Of a DNA stretch of 64,000 nucleotides, positions 43,477 to 58,254 are shown one piece after another. The DNA is from Treponema sp. OMZ 790 (GTDB lineage: Bacteria; Spirochaetota; Spirochaetia; Treponematales; Treponemataceae). Each line of letters starts with the position of its first letter. Positions within the stretch are counted from its first letter, which is position 1. A program made the position numbers and the translations under genes. Location of the stretch: NCBI RefSeq assembly GCF_024181285.1, contig NZ_CP051201.1:2418001-2482000 (forward strand). Direction: 5' to 3'. The notes under the pieces were generated by a model, which saw only the letters and a program-made list of their open reading frames with translations, made no database searches and was not told the origin of the DNA.

Positions 43477-45351
43477 ATGATGATTATTTTTACGGATTTA
43501 CTGCACCTGTTGAGGATGTTTTCCCTACGAAGAAACAGTCCGCAGGTGACTCTAATACCTTTTCAAGATTATCTCCATCGCTATGCGCGCCATTTTTTGC
43601 AGCAAAAACCCGAATTGGCTGTTCACCTTGAAATTTCACTCGAAACACTCTTAAGCGAGCTAAAAAAAATTCAGGATGAAGGGAATATTGAAATCACTAC
43701 GGATAAGTCCAATACTACGATTATATTTGTTCCATACTATCACGTAGATAATATAGCCAGGCAATATGCAAGCCTTGAGCAGCATCCCGATATACCTTTT
43801 CCGCTTTTAACCGATCTTCCCCGAAATTTTCCGGGAAAACTTTTAAAGGCCATAACTATTTCCGATGATATAGCGGTTTTAAACCCTGAATCGAAAGAAA
43901 ATTCTTTCCTTTACGCCCTAAACTATAATGGAGACATTCCGCCTTTAATATTCCCCGGTTCTTATAAAACGGATAAACTTTTGAATTTAGCTTTAGATAA
44001 GATTAAACTTTTTTTATCAAAAGATGAAAGCCGGGATTATATGCAAAAAAGGCTGATAATAGCCAACCCCGGCAAAGAATTTACGGTAAAAACCTTTATA
44101 TCGAAAACAATGGCTCACAGCGTCAATAGCTTTCAAAATGTTAAAGAATCGGGTGATAATTATATATTATGGGGCCAGTTATGTGCCTTCATAAAACAAG
44201 AATTTGCCAAAAAGAATGAAAAGCTGCCTGACGAGATAGCCCTATTACAAGCAGCGGGAATCTTGGAATATTTAAATAATTACTACAGAAACAGGGCTCA
44301 AAAAGATATTCAAACCGATACGGCTTTAAAGAATCTCCTTCTCGCTCTCCAAAAACCGCCGTACTATTTTACAATGAAGCAAATTACGAAATTTACGGAT
44401 TCCAGAGGAGTACCTTTACTCGGTCAATATTCTGAAGAAACCTTACAGAATTTTATGAAAGAAAAAACAAGCACTTCAGAAAAATACATAATTCCCGACA
44501 TTTTAACCTTTGCCAATTCTTCAAACGACAGATTTTATCTGCTGACCGAAAAAGTTGTACCTCTTTTGATATCTCTCATAAATGAAGCAAGAAAACCGGT
44601 CAGAGAGATATGTATAAAAAAATGGCATGAAATGCTCATTAATTTTGAACAAGACAGCTCAATGAAAAATGATGCAGCATTTAACGAATTATTAAAAGAA
44701 ATAACGGCTCACTCTGCACCGAATCTATACGGCCTGTTAAATGCCTCTTTCATTTTGTCGATTATTGCGGATCCCCGCTTAAATGAAATTCAAGCTATGG
44801 AAATAAATAGGATTTTTCCGGCAGGTAAGCCTGCAGCCTATCATGAAATCTTAATGCTTAACAGATATGAGATTTTAAGCGATACCAAAATTCTCCTTCC
44901 ATTCTGGTACACCATTCCGATAATATCTTCGATAATTGCATTTTTCAAAAAGAAGAGAAAGAAACCTGAACCTGTACAACAAGAGAAAAAAGAAGTTGTA
45001 TATAAGAAGCCTAAGCAAAAACTAAGAGATGTTGCAGAAAAAGTAAGTATCTCATTTATCCCTGAAGGAATGACATTAGATCAGGCTCTTGAAAAGACTC
45101 TGGATGAATGGAATCATACACTGGGGCATCCTATGAGGGAAAATTTAACGGAAGACGTAAATGCTTTAATTCGGGATTATCTGAGAGGAATCAATAGAAC
45201 GATTTCGGTTGCAGGCTTTACGGCAGACAGAGTCAGAGGGCTGGCCAAAACATTAGCGGAATCTCCGGGCCTTTTAAAAATAAAAGACAGAAAAGCTTTG
45301 CAAAACTATATCGAATTATACATCTTAAAATTGGTCTCGCAATATTCTTAA
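43477..45351 (+). CDS. Spirochaetal protein of unknown function
   Basis: About 624 residues. An in-frame start at 43453 would lie upstream of the -10, so I use 43477; an ATG at 43516 after TTGAGG is an alternative. No known enzymatic motif seen. Long helical regions (residues 30-470), one hydrophobic segment at about 485-500 (FWYTIPIISSIIAFF) followed by a basic stretch (KKKRKKPEP), and a C-terminal conserved-looking helical part (NHTLGHPMRENLTEDVNALIR, GLLKIKDRKALQNYIELYIL). Probably a single-pass membrane or peripheral protein. It precedes a permease by 3 bases, so both are co-transcribed. Confidence 0.75.
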   Translation: MMIIFTDLLHLLRMFSLRRNSPQVTLIPFQDYLHRYARHFLQQKPELAVHLEISLETLLSELKKIQDEGNIEITTDKSNTTIIFVPYYHVDNIARQYASLEQHPDIPFPLLTDLPRNFPGKLLKAITISDDIAVLNPESKENSFLYALNYNGDIPPLIFPGSYKTDKLLNLALDKIKLFLSKDESRDYMQKRLIIANPGKEFTVKTFISKTMAHSVNSFQNVKESGDNYILWGQLCAFIKQEFAKKNEKLPDEIALLQAAGILEYLNNYYRNRAQKDIQTDTALKNLLLALQKPPYYFTMKQITKFTDSRGVPLLGQYSEETLQNFMKEKTSTSEKYIIPDILTFANSSNDRFYLLTEKVVPLLISLINEARKPVREICIKKWHEMLINFEQDSSMKNDAAFNELLKEITAHSAPNLYGLLNASFILSIIADPRLNEIQAMEINRIFPAGKPAAYHEILMLNRYEILSDTKILLPFWYTIPIISSIIAFFKKKRKKPEPVQQEKKEVVYKKPKQKLRDVAEKVSISFIPEGMTLDQALEKTLDEWNHTLGHPMRENLTEDVNALIRDYLRGINRTISVAGFTADRVRGLAKTLAESPGLLKIKDRKALQNYIELYILKLVSQYS

Positions 45352-45354
45352 TAT

Positions 45355-46269
45355 ATGTCTAGTTTTATAATTACAACCAATACAGTTTTTTTAAGTATCC
45401 TGCTCCAAGCCCTTCCATTCATGCTTTTGGGAATACTTATATCGTCGATTCTCCATATTTTTATTTCGGATAATTTTATCGTTAAAATTTTTCCGAATAA
45501 GCACGGACTTGGATTTTTGACGGCAATTTTCGGCGGTTTATTTTTTCCGGTATGCGAATGCGCAACTGTTCCAATACTTTCAGGTCTTGTAAAAAAAGGA
45601 GTTGCTATGCCTATAGCAATAACCTTTATGCTCGCAGCCCCTATTTTAAACCCTATTTCAATAATGGCAACTCTTTATGCCTTCCCTGAAAATCCCATGG
45701 TTGCAGTGTATAGAATACTCTTCGGCATAATAACGGCTGCATCGATAGGCTGTTTACTTTTATTCTATCCTAAAAACGAATACTTAAAAGAAGAAATTGA
45801 AACTCATACTCATCATTGCTCATGCGGCTGTTCTCATGATGTACAAAAAAATTCTTTTTTTGAAAATTTAAAGAATATGTTTTTACATACCGGAACGGAA
45901 TTTTTTAATGTAGGTCCCTATCTGATATTGGGAGCTCTAATAACGGCTTTAATACGAGCAGGCATACCGTCCGATTTTTTTACCGGTGTTAATGAGCCGC
46001 ATTCTTTGGGAGGCATCTTAATTATGATGCTTTTTGCATTTATTTTTTCTGCATGTTCCACTTCAGATGCATTTATTGCCAGAAGTTTCTACGGCAGTTT
46101 TTCCCTCTTTTCAATTATGGGATTTCTTGTATACGGCCCCATGATGGATTTAAAAAATATTTTTATGCTTTTATCGATTTTTAAAAAACGTTTTGTGATA
46201 GAATTAACCGTCATCATAACAATTATGAATGTTATTTTTATAAGCGCAATGGGCTTTGTATTTTTATAG
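45355..46269 (+). CDS. DUF318 / UPF0718 family permease (COG0701)
   Basis: 304 residues with about 8 hydrophobic segments. The family motifs FFPVCECATVPILSGLVKKG and FSACSTSDAFIARSF occur in the two halves. A cytoplasmic or periplasmic loop holds THTHHCSCGCSHD, a His/Cys-rich site likely to bind a metal. DUF318 permeases are often linked with metal or redox stress and with TIGR03943 proteins, as here. Substrate unproven. Confidence 0.85.
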   Translation: MSSFIITTNTVFLSILLQALPFMLLGILISSILHIFISDNFIVKIFPNKHGLGFLTAIFGGLFFPVCECATVPILSGLVKKGVAMPIAITFMLAAPILNPISIMATLYAFPENPMVAVYRILFGIITAASIGCLLLFYPKNEYLKEEIETHTHHCSCGCSHDVQKNSFFENLKNMFLHTGTEFFNVGPYLILGALITALIRAGIPSDFFTGVNEPHSLGGILIMMLFAFIFSACSTSDAFIARSFYGSFSLFSIMGFLVYGPMMDLKNIFMLLSIFKKRFVIELTVIITIMNVIFISAMGFVFL

Positions 46270-46276
46270 GCAGGAT

Positions 46277-47047
46277 ATGAAAAAAATCTTTTTAAATCTT
46301 TTTTTTGAAAAAATTATACAATCTTTATTATTATTGCTGATCGCATTTATTTTTATGTATGCAGTAATTTCGAAAAAGGCCTTATTATATGTTCATATAC
46401 GTCACACGGGTATAATTATTTTTTCAAGCATAGTATTTTTTATTATAGGTATTCTTACTATGAAGGAGGCTTTTTATTTTACTCATCATACTCATGTAAA
46501 AAGAAGTAAACCCTTATATTTAATAAGCATCATTCCGATTTTGCTTGCTTTTATTATTCCGCACAAAGCTTTAACATCCGACTCGCTTGCATTTAACGGA
46601 GACATTCTTTCATTTCAAAAACAAAAAACTGAAACCTCACCTAGTTTGAATTTTAGGCCCACCCGACTCTTAGAATTGGAAAATGATTTTGTAATTATGG
46701 ATGATGAAAGTTTCGGGCGCTGGCTTCCCGAGTTATATTTGAATTTGGATTCTTGGGTAGATAAAAAAATAAAAATTGAAGGTGCCGTTTGGAAAAACCC
46801 TGAAGTTCTAAGCGAAAAAGAATTTGCAATAGGAAGAATGCTTATGGTTTGCTGTGCCGCCGACATGCAGCCTGCAGGACTGATAGCCCAATGGACAAGA
46901 ACAGATGAATTAAAAGAAGATGATTGGGTGCGTGTTACAGGCCGGATTTCAAAAACCGAGTACGAAGGCAATTTTGAACCTTTAATTATTGTCGACAATA
47001 TAGAATTTATTCCGCGCCCGGCTCTTGAATATGTTTATCCCTTTTAA
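46277..47047 (+). CDS. TIGR03943 family membrane protein, permease partner
   Basis: 256 residues from the ATG at 46277 (AGGCAGGA site; a TTG at 46256 is in frame). N-terminal part has 3 hydrophobic segments; the C-terminal half is soluble with IGRMLMVCCAADMQPAGLIA, the conserved CC signature of TIGR03943. The usual companion of DUF318 permeases. The paired cysteines may bind metal or carry redox chemistry. Overlaps nothing and closes the 43477-46269 operon. Confidence 0.85.
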   Translation: MKKIFLNLFFEKIIQSLLLLLIAFIFMYAVISKKALLYVHIRHTGIIIFSSIVFFIIGILTMKEAFYFTHHTHVKRSKPLYLISIIPILLAFIIPHKALTSDSLAFNGDILSFQKQKTETSPSLNFRPTRLLELENDFVIMDDESFGRWLPELYLNLDSWVDKKIKIEGAVWKNPEVLSEKEFAIGRMLMVCCAADMQPAGLIAQWTRTDELKEDDWVRVTGRISKTEYEGNFEPLIIVDNIEFIPRPALEYVYPF

Positions 47048-47076
47048 AAGGGAGCAAATCTAATCATAAATTTTGT

Positions 47077-48045
47077 TTAGATATCTTTAGACCAATCCGT
47101 TTCTTTATCCATTTTTGCCAATACCGATTTTGTAATTTCGGCTATAGATTCTTTCGGATCAATTTTCTTGTTTTTAAAAATACATCTATGTGCAAGAACA
47201 TAAGGAGCTAGCATTTCTATATCTTTATCTTCAACCCAATTTCTTCCATTGGAAAGGGCTATAGTTTTTGTCAGATGCAAAAATTGTAAGGAGGCTCTTG
47301 GTGAAGCACCTAAATACATATCCGGATTATGTCTTGTTGCATTGCAGATATCTATTATGGCCTTTTGTAAAGCTTTATGACAATAAACGGCATTTTGCTC
47401 TTCGCGGGAAGCAATTATATCTCCGGCAGCCGCAATGGGGAATAATTTTGAAATTCCGATTACGCCGGGATTTCCTTGGAGTATTTCAAGAGCCGCTTCA
47501 TCATCGGGATATCCTATAGATATGGAAACCATAAAACGATCAAGCTGAGCAGGAGGCAGAGGATAAGTTCCCAGAGACTCCACAGGATTTTGAGTGGCAG
47601 CCGTAAAAAATATATCAGATAAGCCGTAGGTTTGCCGCCCGACTGTAACCTGCCTTTCTTCCATAACTTCAAGAAGAGCTGATTGAACTTTTGGAGGCGT
47701 TCTATTTAATTCGTCAGCCAAGAATATATCGCAAAACACGGGGCCTTTCACAAACTCAAAACTTTGAGTTTGTGCGTTAAAAACATCAACGCCCGTAATA
47801 TCATAAGGAAGCAAATCCGGAGTACATTGTATTCTTTTAAACTGTGCAGCATCTCCATAGTCTTTCTTTATTAGTTTAGCCAAAGCTTTTACCATGGTTG
47901 TTTTTCCAACTCCGGGGATATCATCAATAAGAACATGGCCTCCGGTTAAAAATGCCGAAACAAAAAGGCGGATAACTTCATCCTTTCCTTTCATTACTAA
48001 ACCTATATGGTTGGTAAGCGCATCTATTATCTCTTTTGTTTTCAT
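47077..48045 (-). CDS. MoxR-type AAA+ ATPase
   Basis: 322 residues. Walker A GVGKTTM (in LIDDIPGVGKTTMVKAL), Walker B IFLADELNRTPPKVQSA and sensor ATQNPVESLGTYPLPPAQLDRF mark MoxR. These act as chaperone-like ATPases assembling or activating partners. Its partners are the DUF58 and transglutaminase genes upstream on the same strand. Last gene of that operon, 47 bases from the large gene. Confidence 0.93.
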   Translation of the reverse strand: MKTKEIIDALTNHIGLVMKGKDEVIRLFVSAFLTGGHVLIDDIPGVGKTTMVKALAKLIKKDYGDAAQFKRIQCTPDLLPYDITGVDVFNAQTQSFEFVKGPVFCDIFLADELNRTPPKVQSALLEVMEERQVTVGRQTYGLSDIFFTAATQNPVESLGTYPLPPAQLDRFMVSISIGYPDDEAALEILQGNPGVIGISKLFPIAAAGDIIASREEQNAVYCHKALQKAIIDICNATRHNPDMYLGASPRASLQFLHLTKTIALSNGRNWVEDKDIEMLAPYVLAHRCIFKNKKIDPKESIAEITKSVLAKMDKETDWSKDI

Positions 48046-48092
48046 ATCAAACAGTATAATCGAAAATATATTTTTGTCTATATCGCAAGACC

Positions 48093-51000
48093 TTATAACT
48101 TAAAAGTAAAAATATCTTTGACTAAAAGATTAACTGCCGTCTTAAAATTTTTCTTATCCAATTTATCTACCTGAATATTTTTGCTATAGGATGTATACCC
48201 GTTTTTATCCAGCAATTTAAAATAAAGAGTTTTATCGTGATACTTTACATGAATGGAAAATTTTGAATTATTATCTTCTTTAAAACGGGATGAGGCTATT
48301 ATCTTTTTCATCTTTTTTTTAGAAATTTTTATCTTTTCGGTTTTATCTATTTCCATATTTATTTTTACGGGAAATTCTATATCATACTCTAGAAAACCTG
48401 CAGGGTTTAAATCAAAAAGAGATTCCAAATAAAGATAATAAAAAGATTGAGAAGATTTTTTTGCAATTTTAATTCCTTCAGCATATAATTCCTTGAGTGC
48501 CGTTTTTTCCCATTCAGGATTCATTTTTGAAATACCTTCATTGAGCATTTTTAAATCGGATTCGATAACTCCCCTGTCTGCAATATATGCTCCGGCACTT
48601 TCCGGAATAAACATCGTTTCTATTAACTCCGATTTTTTAAGGTATTTCAAAGATTTATTTCCTTTACCTTTAAAAGCATGATAATAAGAAGTATTTGTAT
48701 AAAGTGTGTTTGTGGTGTCAGTTATATGCCCTGCATCATTTTTCTTATATTCGCTTGCAACTTTTATGGAATATATTCTGTAAACCGCATCATAATATTT
48801 ATATTTTAATTTATAGTTTATCTTATCTTTTAAATTCTTAATCCAATCTAACAAACCTAATGTTAATCTTCTCTTTTCAAAATTATATTTACGGATGTAT
48901 AATTCTTTTTTTATTTCATAAAGATTACTTTTAAATTCATTTACGCTCAAACCATAATTTGCAATCCATTCTTCACTCACATTTTGAAGTTCATTCAAAA
49001 TATAGTGTTCAGCCTTTTCAATATGTCCTGTTTCTAAAAATACATTTATAATACTTAATACCGAAAGCGGAGTATCATCATTAGCGGCTGCCGATACATA
49101 AGCTGAAAGAGCCTGCACAAAATTATTTCTTCTTTGTTCAAGTTCACCTATCATCATATAGCTGGAACTGCGCTCTTCCATATCCAAAGCCGCTTTTGCA
49201 TCTTCTATTGCATTATCAAATTGATGAAATTGACTTTCCAAAATAGCTTTATTATAATAATAAATTGATGCAGAATAAGTCCTATCCAATTTTTTAGCTT
49301 CATTAATGGCTTTTATATAAAATTCTTTTGATTTTTTATAATCAAAAACCTCATTGTACAAGGTGCCCAAAGAATTGTAAACCGACAAATTCTCTCCATA
49401 GCGAGCTATGTTGCTCAACAAAAAATCTATTCCGTCAGCAGGTCTGCGGCACTTAAAACACAGCCAACCGTAATTTGAAGCAGCAAACCTGTCATCTGGA
49501 ACAAGCTTTAAATATCTTTTAATGTAATCCAATGCTTCTTCATATTTATTTAATAAAGAAGCACAATTTGAAAGATAATATAAAATACTGCTGTTCTCAG
49601 GATTTATATCTAAACCTTTTTTTAATATCTTATACGCAGGTTTATATAATTGTTTGTTGTGGTAAATTTCTCCCAGTTTAAAAAAGAGTTTATCGTTTTG
49701 AGGATACCGTTTTATTCCATCTTGCAAAAGAGCCAAAGCTCTCTCCCAATTTTCAGCTTCTACAGCTTTATCGGCTTCAAAAATAATATTATCTATATTC
49801 TCCGCAAATAAAATACAGGACATAAGAGAAAAAGCCAAAAGCACAATAAGCTTTTTTGTGCTTTTTTTTAAAATATCTTTTGCGGATTTTGCATCGTCTT
49901 TTGTACATTCGGGTGCAAATTTTGCTTTTTGTATAAGGGCATCCATTTGTTTTACCGTCTCACTGTTTTGCTTTTTCTTTTTAAATAATTTTCCTGCTGT
50001 AAGCACAATTTTTCTATTGTTCTTAGAAAATTTTAATATAAGATAGGGCGTAGTTTTATAAATAGAAAATATTACAAGCAAACTCAAAATCACAATCAAT
50101 CTAAATATCGAAATATTATTTTTAAAAAATTGTTTGATATAAGAACCGATAGTTAATGTATCATTTTGATCTTCGGTAATTTCATTAATTTTGATTTCAT
50201 CTCGTTTTTCTAAAATTTCACTTAGAAGAGAATTAAATTCTTCTCCTCCTGCATTCATCCCAATATTAATATTTTCTCCTTCGGCAAGTTGAGAAGTCGT
50301 AGGATCAAAACTAATCCAGCCTGCAAAAGGAAAAAAAACTTCAACCCATGCATGAGCCATATTTGCTCTTACAGGATAATAATTCATAATTTCCGAATCG
50401 GGTTGAACAAAAAAACCTACAGCAACACGGGATGGGATTCCAACACTTCTAAGCATAAGTGCATAAGAAAAAGCGAAATAAGTACAATAACCTTTTTTTG
50501 CCTCGGTTAAAAAATATTTTAACTGATTACCGTCAGGAGCTTTTCCCGGTTTTAACGAGTAACGGAAATCACCTTCGGTAAAGTAAAGCTGCAAGGCCAA
50601 AATTTTATCCAAATAGTCGGGAATATCCCCGGTTATCTCTTCGGCTTTTTGATGTACAAGTTTAAAACTTTCATCATCAATTTTGGTATAAAATTCCAAA
50701 TCTTCTTTCGACAAGCCTTCTTCATCATTTCCCGAAGGAAATGCATCTCCGTAAATGTCCGGTGCAAAATCAAATATCGCATCGCTAGAAACTTTATATC
50801 CGCCATTAAACTTGGAACTATCCCAAATTTCATAAGGAATTATTTGAGTCGGATAATCCATGGCTATAAATGATGAAGGAGATAAGTTAACAAAAAAATA
50901 TTCTTGTTCAACTTTTTCCCGCATTGAAAAAACTTTATGCAGAATATTTTTTTTACCTTTAGGTAAATAAGTTATTTGCGTATTTTCGGATGGCGCCTTT

Positions 51001-51809
51001 TTTTCATAGAACCCCTTCAAAGGGTCCCAAGCTGAAAGGTACATCCGCCTCAACATATTATGCGAAAAGTTTTTATCAAAATGAGTTACTAAAACAAGAT
51101 CATCGCTCATTTTAATTTCGCTTTGGAGTTTTAAATAATCCGAAAAATCGAATCTAAAAAGAGTAGGCTGCAATAAACCTCCATGATTTATTGAGGCAGA
51201 TTCATTATAATTTTTCAATACAAAAAACATTACAAAAGCAAAAAAAGGTAAAAAAAGAGCAAAAAAACCGGCTTGTTTTTTTTCAAAATTAAAAGATAAA
51301 AAAAGACGTATAATTTCAAAAAGTGAAAATGTCAATGAAAACAACACTGCATATATCGGATGTTCAAAAACCGACATCGAGAAGTTTCCCTGCCCCCAAA
51401 AAAAAATACTAAAAATAATAAAAAAAACTATTGGCTCATATCTGCGGTATTGTTCTTTTTTGAAAAACAAAAAAGTGGCCACTGAAATAAAAATGGTTTG
51501 AAGTATCAAAAAAGGAATTATTATACCGAATCTTAAATACAAAATATCAAAAGGTTCAGCTGAAATATTTTTCAAAAAAAATAAAATCAATGCAAAAAAA
51601 ATACTGACACTCAAACATATCAATATGATTGCCGCCGACAATTTTACTTTTCTCTCCTGAATCTGATGACACAAAAAAAATAGAACAACACTCCATACCG
51701 GAAGAACAAATGCAGGCAATATCTCAAATAAATACAGCGCAGGAATAACACTTAAAATTGTAATCGAAAATATACGCAAAAGAAAATTAAGCTTATATCG
51801 AGAAAGCAC
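48093..51809 (-). CDS. Membrane transglutaminase-like protein fused to a TPR protein
   Basis: 1238 residues. About six membrane segments (1-210), an extracytoplasmic region, then a transglutaminase-like domain: the catalytic Cys near residue 441 (KKGYCTYFAFSYALMLRSVG), the His near 488 (ANMAHAWVEVFFP) and the Asp in WISFDPTTSQ. A further segment (about 575-595) is followed by a cytoplasmic linker, then a signal-like hydrophobic stretch near 655 (LIVLLAFSLMSCILFAEN) and a TPR array (about 670-860) and a C-terminal domain. TgpA/DUF3488-type proteins usually stand alone, so this looks like a fusion with a second exported TPR protein. Overlaps DUF58 by 17 bases. Confidence 0.88.
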   Translation of the reverse strand: MLSRYKLNFLLRIFSITILSVIPALYLFEILPAFVLPVWSVVLFFLCHQIQERKVKLSAAIILICLSVSIFFALILFFLKNISAEPFDILYLRFGIIIPFLILQTIFISVATFLFFKKEQYRRYEPIVFFIIFSIFFWGQGNFSMSVFEHPIYAVLFSLTFSLFEIIRLFLSFNFEKKQAGFFALFLPFFAFVMFFVLKNYNESASINHGGLLQPTLFRFDFSDYLKLQSEIKMSDDLVLVTHFDKNFSHNMLRRMYLSAWDPLKGFYEKKAPSENTQITYLPKGKKNILHKVFSMREKVEQEYFFVNLSPSSFIAMDYPTQIIPYEIWDSSKFNGGYKVSSDAIFDFAPDIYGDAFPSGNDEEGLSKEDLEFYTKIDDESFKLVHQKAEEITGDIPDYLDKILALQLYFTEGDFRYSLKPGKAPDGNQLKYFLTEAKKGYCTYFAFSYALMLRSVGIPSRVAVGFFVQPDSEIMNYYPVRANMAHAWVEVFFPFAGWISFDPTTSQLAEGENINIGMNAGGEEFNSLLSEILEKRDEIKINEITEDQNDTLTIGSYIKQFFKNNISIFRLIVILSLLVIFSIYKTTPYLILKFSKNNRKIVLTAGKLFKKKKQNSETVKQMDALIQKAKFAPECTKDDAKSAKDILKKSTKKLIVLLAFSLMSCILFAENIDNIIFEADKAVEAENWERALALLQDGIKRYPQNDKLFFKLGEIYHNKQLYKPAYKILKKGLDINPENSSILYYLSNCASLLNKYEEALDYIKRYLKLVPDDRFAASNYGWLCFKCRRPADGIDFLLSNIARYGENLSVYNSLGTLYNEVFDYKKSKEFYIKAINEAKKLDRTYSASIYYYNKAILESQFHQFDNAIEDAKAALDMEERSSSYMMIGELEQRRNNFVQALSAYVSAAANDDTPLSVLSIINVFLETGHIEKAEHYILNELQNVSEEWIANYGLSVNEFKSNLYEIKKELYIRKYNFEKRRLTLGLLDWIKNLKDKINYKLKYKYYDAVYRIYSIKVASEYKKNDAGHITDTTNTLYTNTSYYHAFKGKGNKSLKYLKKSELIETMFIPESAGAYIADRGVIESDLKMLNEGISKMNPEWEKTALKELYAEGIKIAKKSSQSFYYLYLESLFDLNPAGFLEYDIEFPVKINMEIDKTEKIKISKKKMKKIIASSRFKEDNNSKFSIHVKYHDKTLYFKLLDKNGYTSYSKNIQVDKLDKKNFKTAVNLLVKDIFTFKL

Positions 51810-53100
51810 AAAATCCTCCTTCTTTTAATTCATCCTTTAATGCTTCTATGTTTGCATTCATTCCGGCAGCTAACCGGTGTTCTTTCTTTTCGGCAAATGT
51901 ATAAAATAAAAATGAATTCAAAATATTTTTAGGTTTGTTGATTATATTTTCAAGACCGATATAAAATGCGCATTTATTTTTATACTCGGTAAAGGCAGCA
52001 AAAAACTCTTCGAAAATTTCCTGACTTGGGTAAACAGGCATAAAAAAATATAACAAACAAGTTTTTTTATTTTCTGTATCAATCAAAAAGTTTTTTTTAA
52101 TTTTATATTTAAGCTGATCTGTTTTTTTTATAATTTTGATTTGGGGAATAGAAAAGATATTTTTTATTGACTCTTCTGCATCGGATTTATCTGCATATAC
52201 AGGAAAAATTTCATAAGAATTTTTTTCGCAATCAAAAAGGCAAATATTAAAACTTATTCCGTTCCGATGTAAATAAAAAGCTGCAGAGGCACTTAAATTA
52301 ATAAACTCATCAAATTTATTTTTATAAAATTCAATATTTTTATTTACAATAGGACTTTCAACATAGATTGTTAAAAAAGTTCTCGGAGGAGGAATAAAAT
52401 CGCCCTGCCGTATATTCAGTTCTTCAGTGTGTGCATACAGTTTCCAATTAATTTTTCTTGTATCATCTCCGGGGAAATAAGGGCGGGTATCATAAAGTTC
52501 ATCAGTACGTCTTGTATTTATCATGTGCTCCGATATTTCATTTAAAATTTCCGGAAGAGAAAAATCTTTTACTTCAGTCAAAACAGGGTCGATAAAAATT
52601 TTAGTCAATGATTTTTCTTTTTTCAAAAGTTTAATCGAAAAAAACCCGGCAAGATCCGAAATCTCAATATATTCTTTTTTGCAAAAAAACCGGCCGCGTT
52701 CTCTTTTAGGAAAAACAAAACGGTTTATATCCCGCTTCAGTTTAATATTAAATTTTAATTTTCGGCTTTTTTTATCGGTTAAGTCCGATAAAAATTCAAA
52801 AATATAAAATACGATTACTCCCGGCAAAATAACAGGAAACAGTTTTTTTTCTTTTCGCACACCCAAAGGAAAAACATAAATACTATTATTTCTTAATTCT
52901 ATCAAAGAATCTGTTTTTTTCCATAGAAAAAAAGAAATAATAATCAAAATCAGCGAAAGTAAAAAATAAAGGCATAAACTAACTCCGCAAACAATCGCAA
53001 ATAATTCCCCACGGATAACGGCTCCAATCAACAATAAAATTGAAAAAACTATATAAATAATTCCGGAAACCGTCAGACTAAAAGTTTTCATTCGGAGCAT
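51793..53100 (-). CDS. DUF58 domain protein
   Basis: 435 residues. Two N-terminal membrane segments (residues about 10-65), then a soluble domain with the DUF58 signature DTRPYFPGDDTRKINWKLYAH and a von Willebrand-like C-terminal part. DUF58, MoxR and transglutaminase proteins occur together in many bacteria and are thought to work in envelope assembly. First gene of the operon. Met4 (53091) is an alternative start. No clear ribosome site. Confidence 0.85.
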   Translation of the reverse strand: MLRMKTFSLTVSGIIYIVFSILLLIGAVIRGELFAIVCGVSLCLYFLLSLILIIISFFLWKKTDSLIELRNNSIYVFPLGVRKEKKLFPVILPGVIVFYIFEFLSDLTDKKSRKLKFNIKLKRDINRFVFPKRERGRFFCKKEYIEISDLAGFFSIKLLKKEKSLTKIFIDPVLTEVKDFSLPEILNEISEHMINTRRTDELYDTRPYFPGDDTRKINWKLYAHTEELNIRQGDFIPPPRTFLTIYVESPIVNKNIEFYKNKFDEFINLSASAAFYLHRNGISFNICLFDCEKNSYEIFPVYADKSDAEESIKNIFSIPQIKIIKKTDQLKYKIKKNFLIDTENKKTCLLYFFMPVYPSQEIFEEFFAAFTEYKNKCAFYIGLENIINKPKNILNSFLFYTFAEKKEHRLAAGMNANIEALKDELKEGGFCAFSI

Positions 53101-53158
53101 ACTATCATTTTTTTAAAAATAATGCAAGGATGGATTAAAGAGGGATAGATAAAAAAAA

Positions 53159-53272
53159 GCCAGGCAGCATCCTACTTTCCCACTTGATCAGCAGTATCAT
53201 CGGCGTAAGAGAGCTTGACTTCCGTGTTCGGGATGGGAACGGGTATTACCTCTCCACTATGGCCACCTGGCA
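53159..53272 (-). rRNA. rrf: 5S ribosomal RNA
   Basis: Read on the minus strand it begins TGCCAGGTGGCC and ends GCTGCCTGGC, the paired ends of 5S, with the conserved GGATGGGAACGGGT complement inside. About 114 bases; limits judged from the terminal stem. Confidence 0.9.
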
Positions 53273-53379
53273 ATAATAAACAAAATAAAGGACTTAAAAC
53301 TTTAATTGTTTTAAGCGTACTAAAGATGAGAACGAAGAAGAAAATCATATCTCATTAATGAAAAAAGAAACAATAATAT

Positions 53380-56333
<2,954 letters not shown>

Positions 56334-56506
56334 ATTATTGTCCCTTCTTTCTTACTCTTTTCAAAAAGAAGTTTTGTATTTTTTTAGTTTTCTTTTACGC
56401 CTAAAAGTCTTAAAACTTTTAAACGCCTTCGTTCCCTTCCCTAGCTATGTCAAATATCTGTTCGCATAATCCTAAAAGGATTTGCTAAGCCGATTTTCAA
56501 TCGGTA

Positions 56507-56580
56507 TGGGCCTGATTAGAGTTGAACTAATGACCCCTTCCTTATCAGAGAAGTGCTCTAACCGACTGAGCTACAGGCCC
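56507..56580 (-). tRNA. tRNA-Ile (anticodon GAT)
   Basis: Minus strand: GGGCCTGTAGCTCAGTCGG ... loop CTGATAA with anticodon GAT ... TTCAACTCTAATCAGGCCCA. Acceptor stem GGGCCTG/CAGGCCC pairs fully. No CCA is encoded. Lies in the 16S-23S spacer, as in one of the two rRNA operons reported for T. denticola. Confidence 0.95.
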
Positions 56581-56704
56581 TATAAAAAAGAGTTTCAGGA
56601 AAGAACGAAAAGGAAGCATCAAATTGTCTTGTGTACTTCAAGACTTGTTATACAAGTATTGTATAACTAGAAGGTTAAAAACAACCTTCAAATACCCTTT
56701 CTCA

Positions 56705-58254
<1,550 letters not shown>

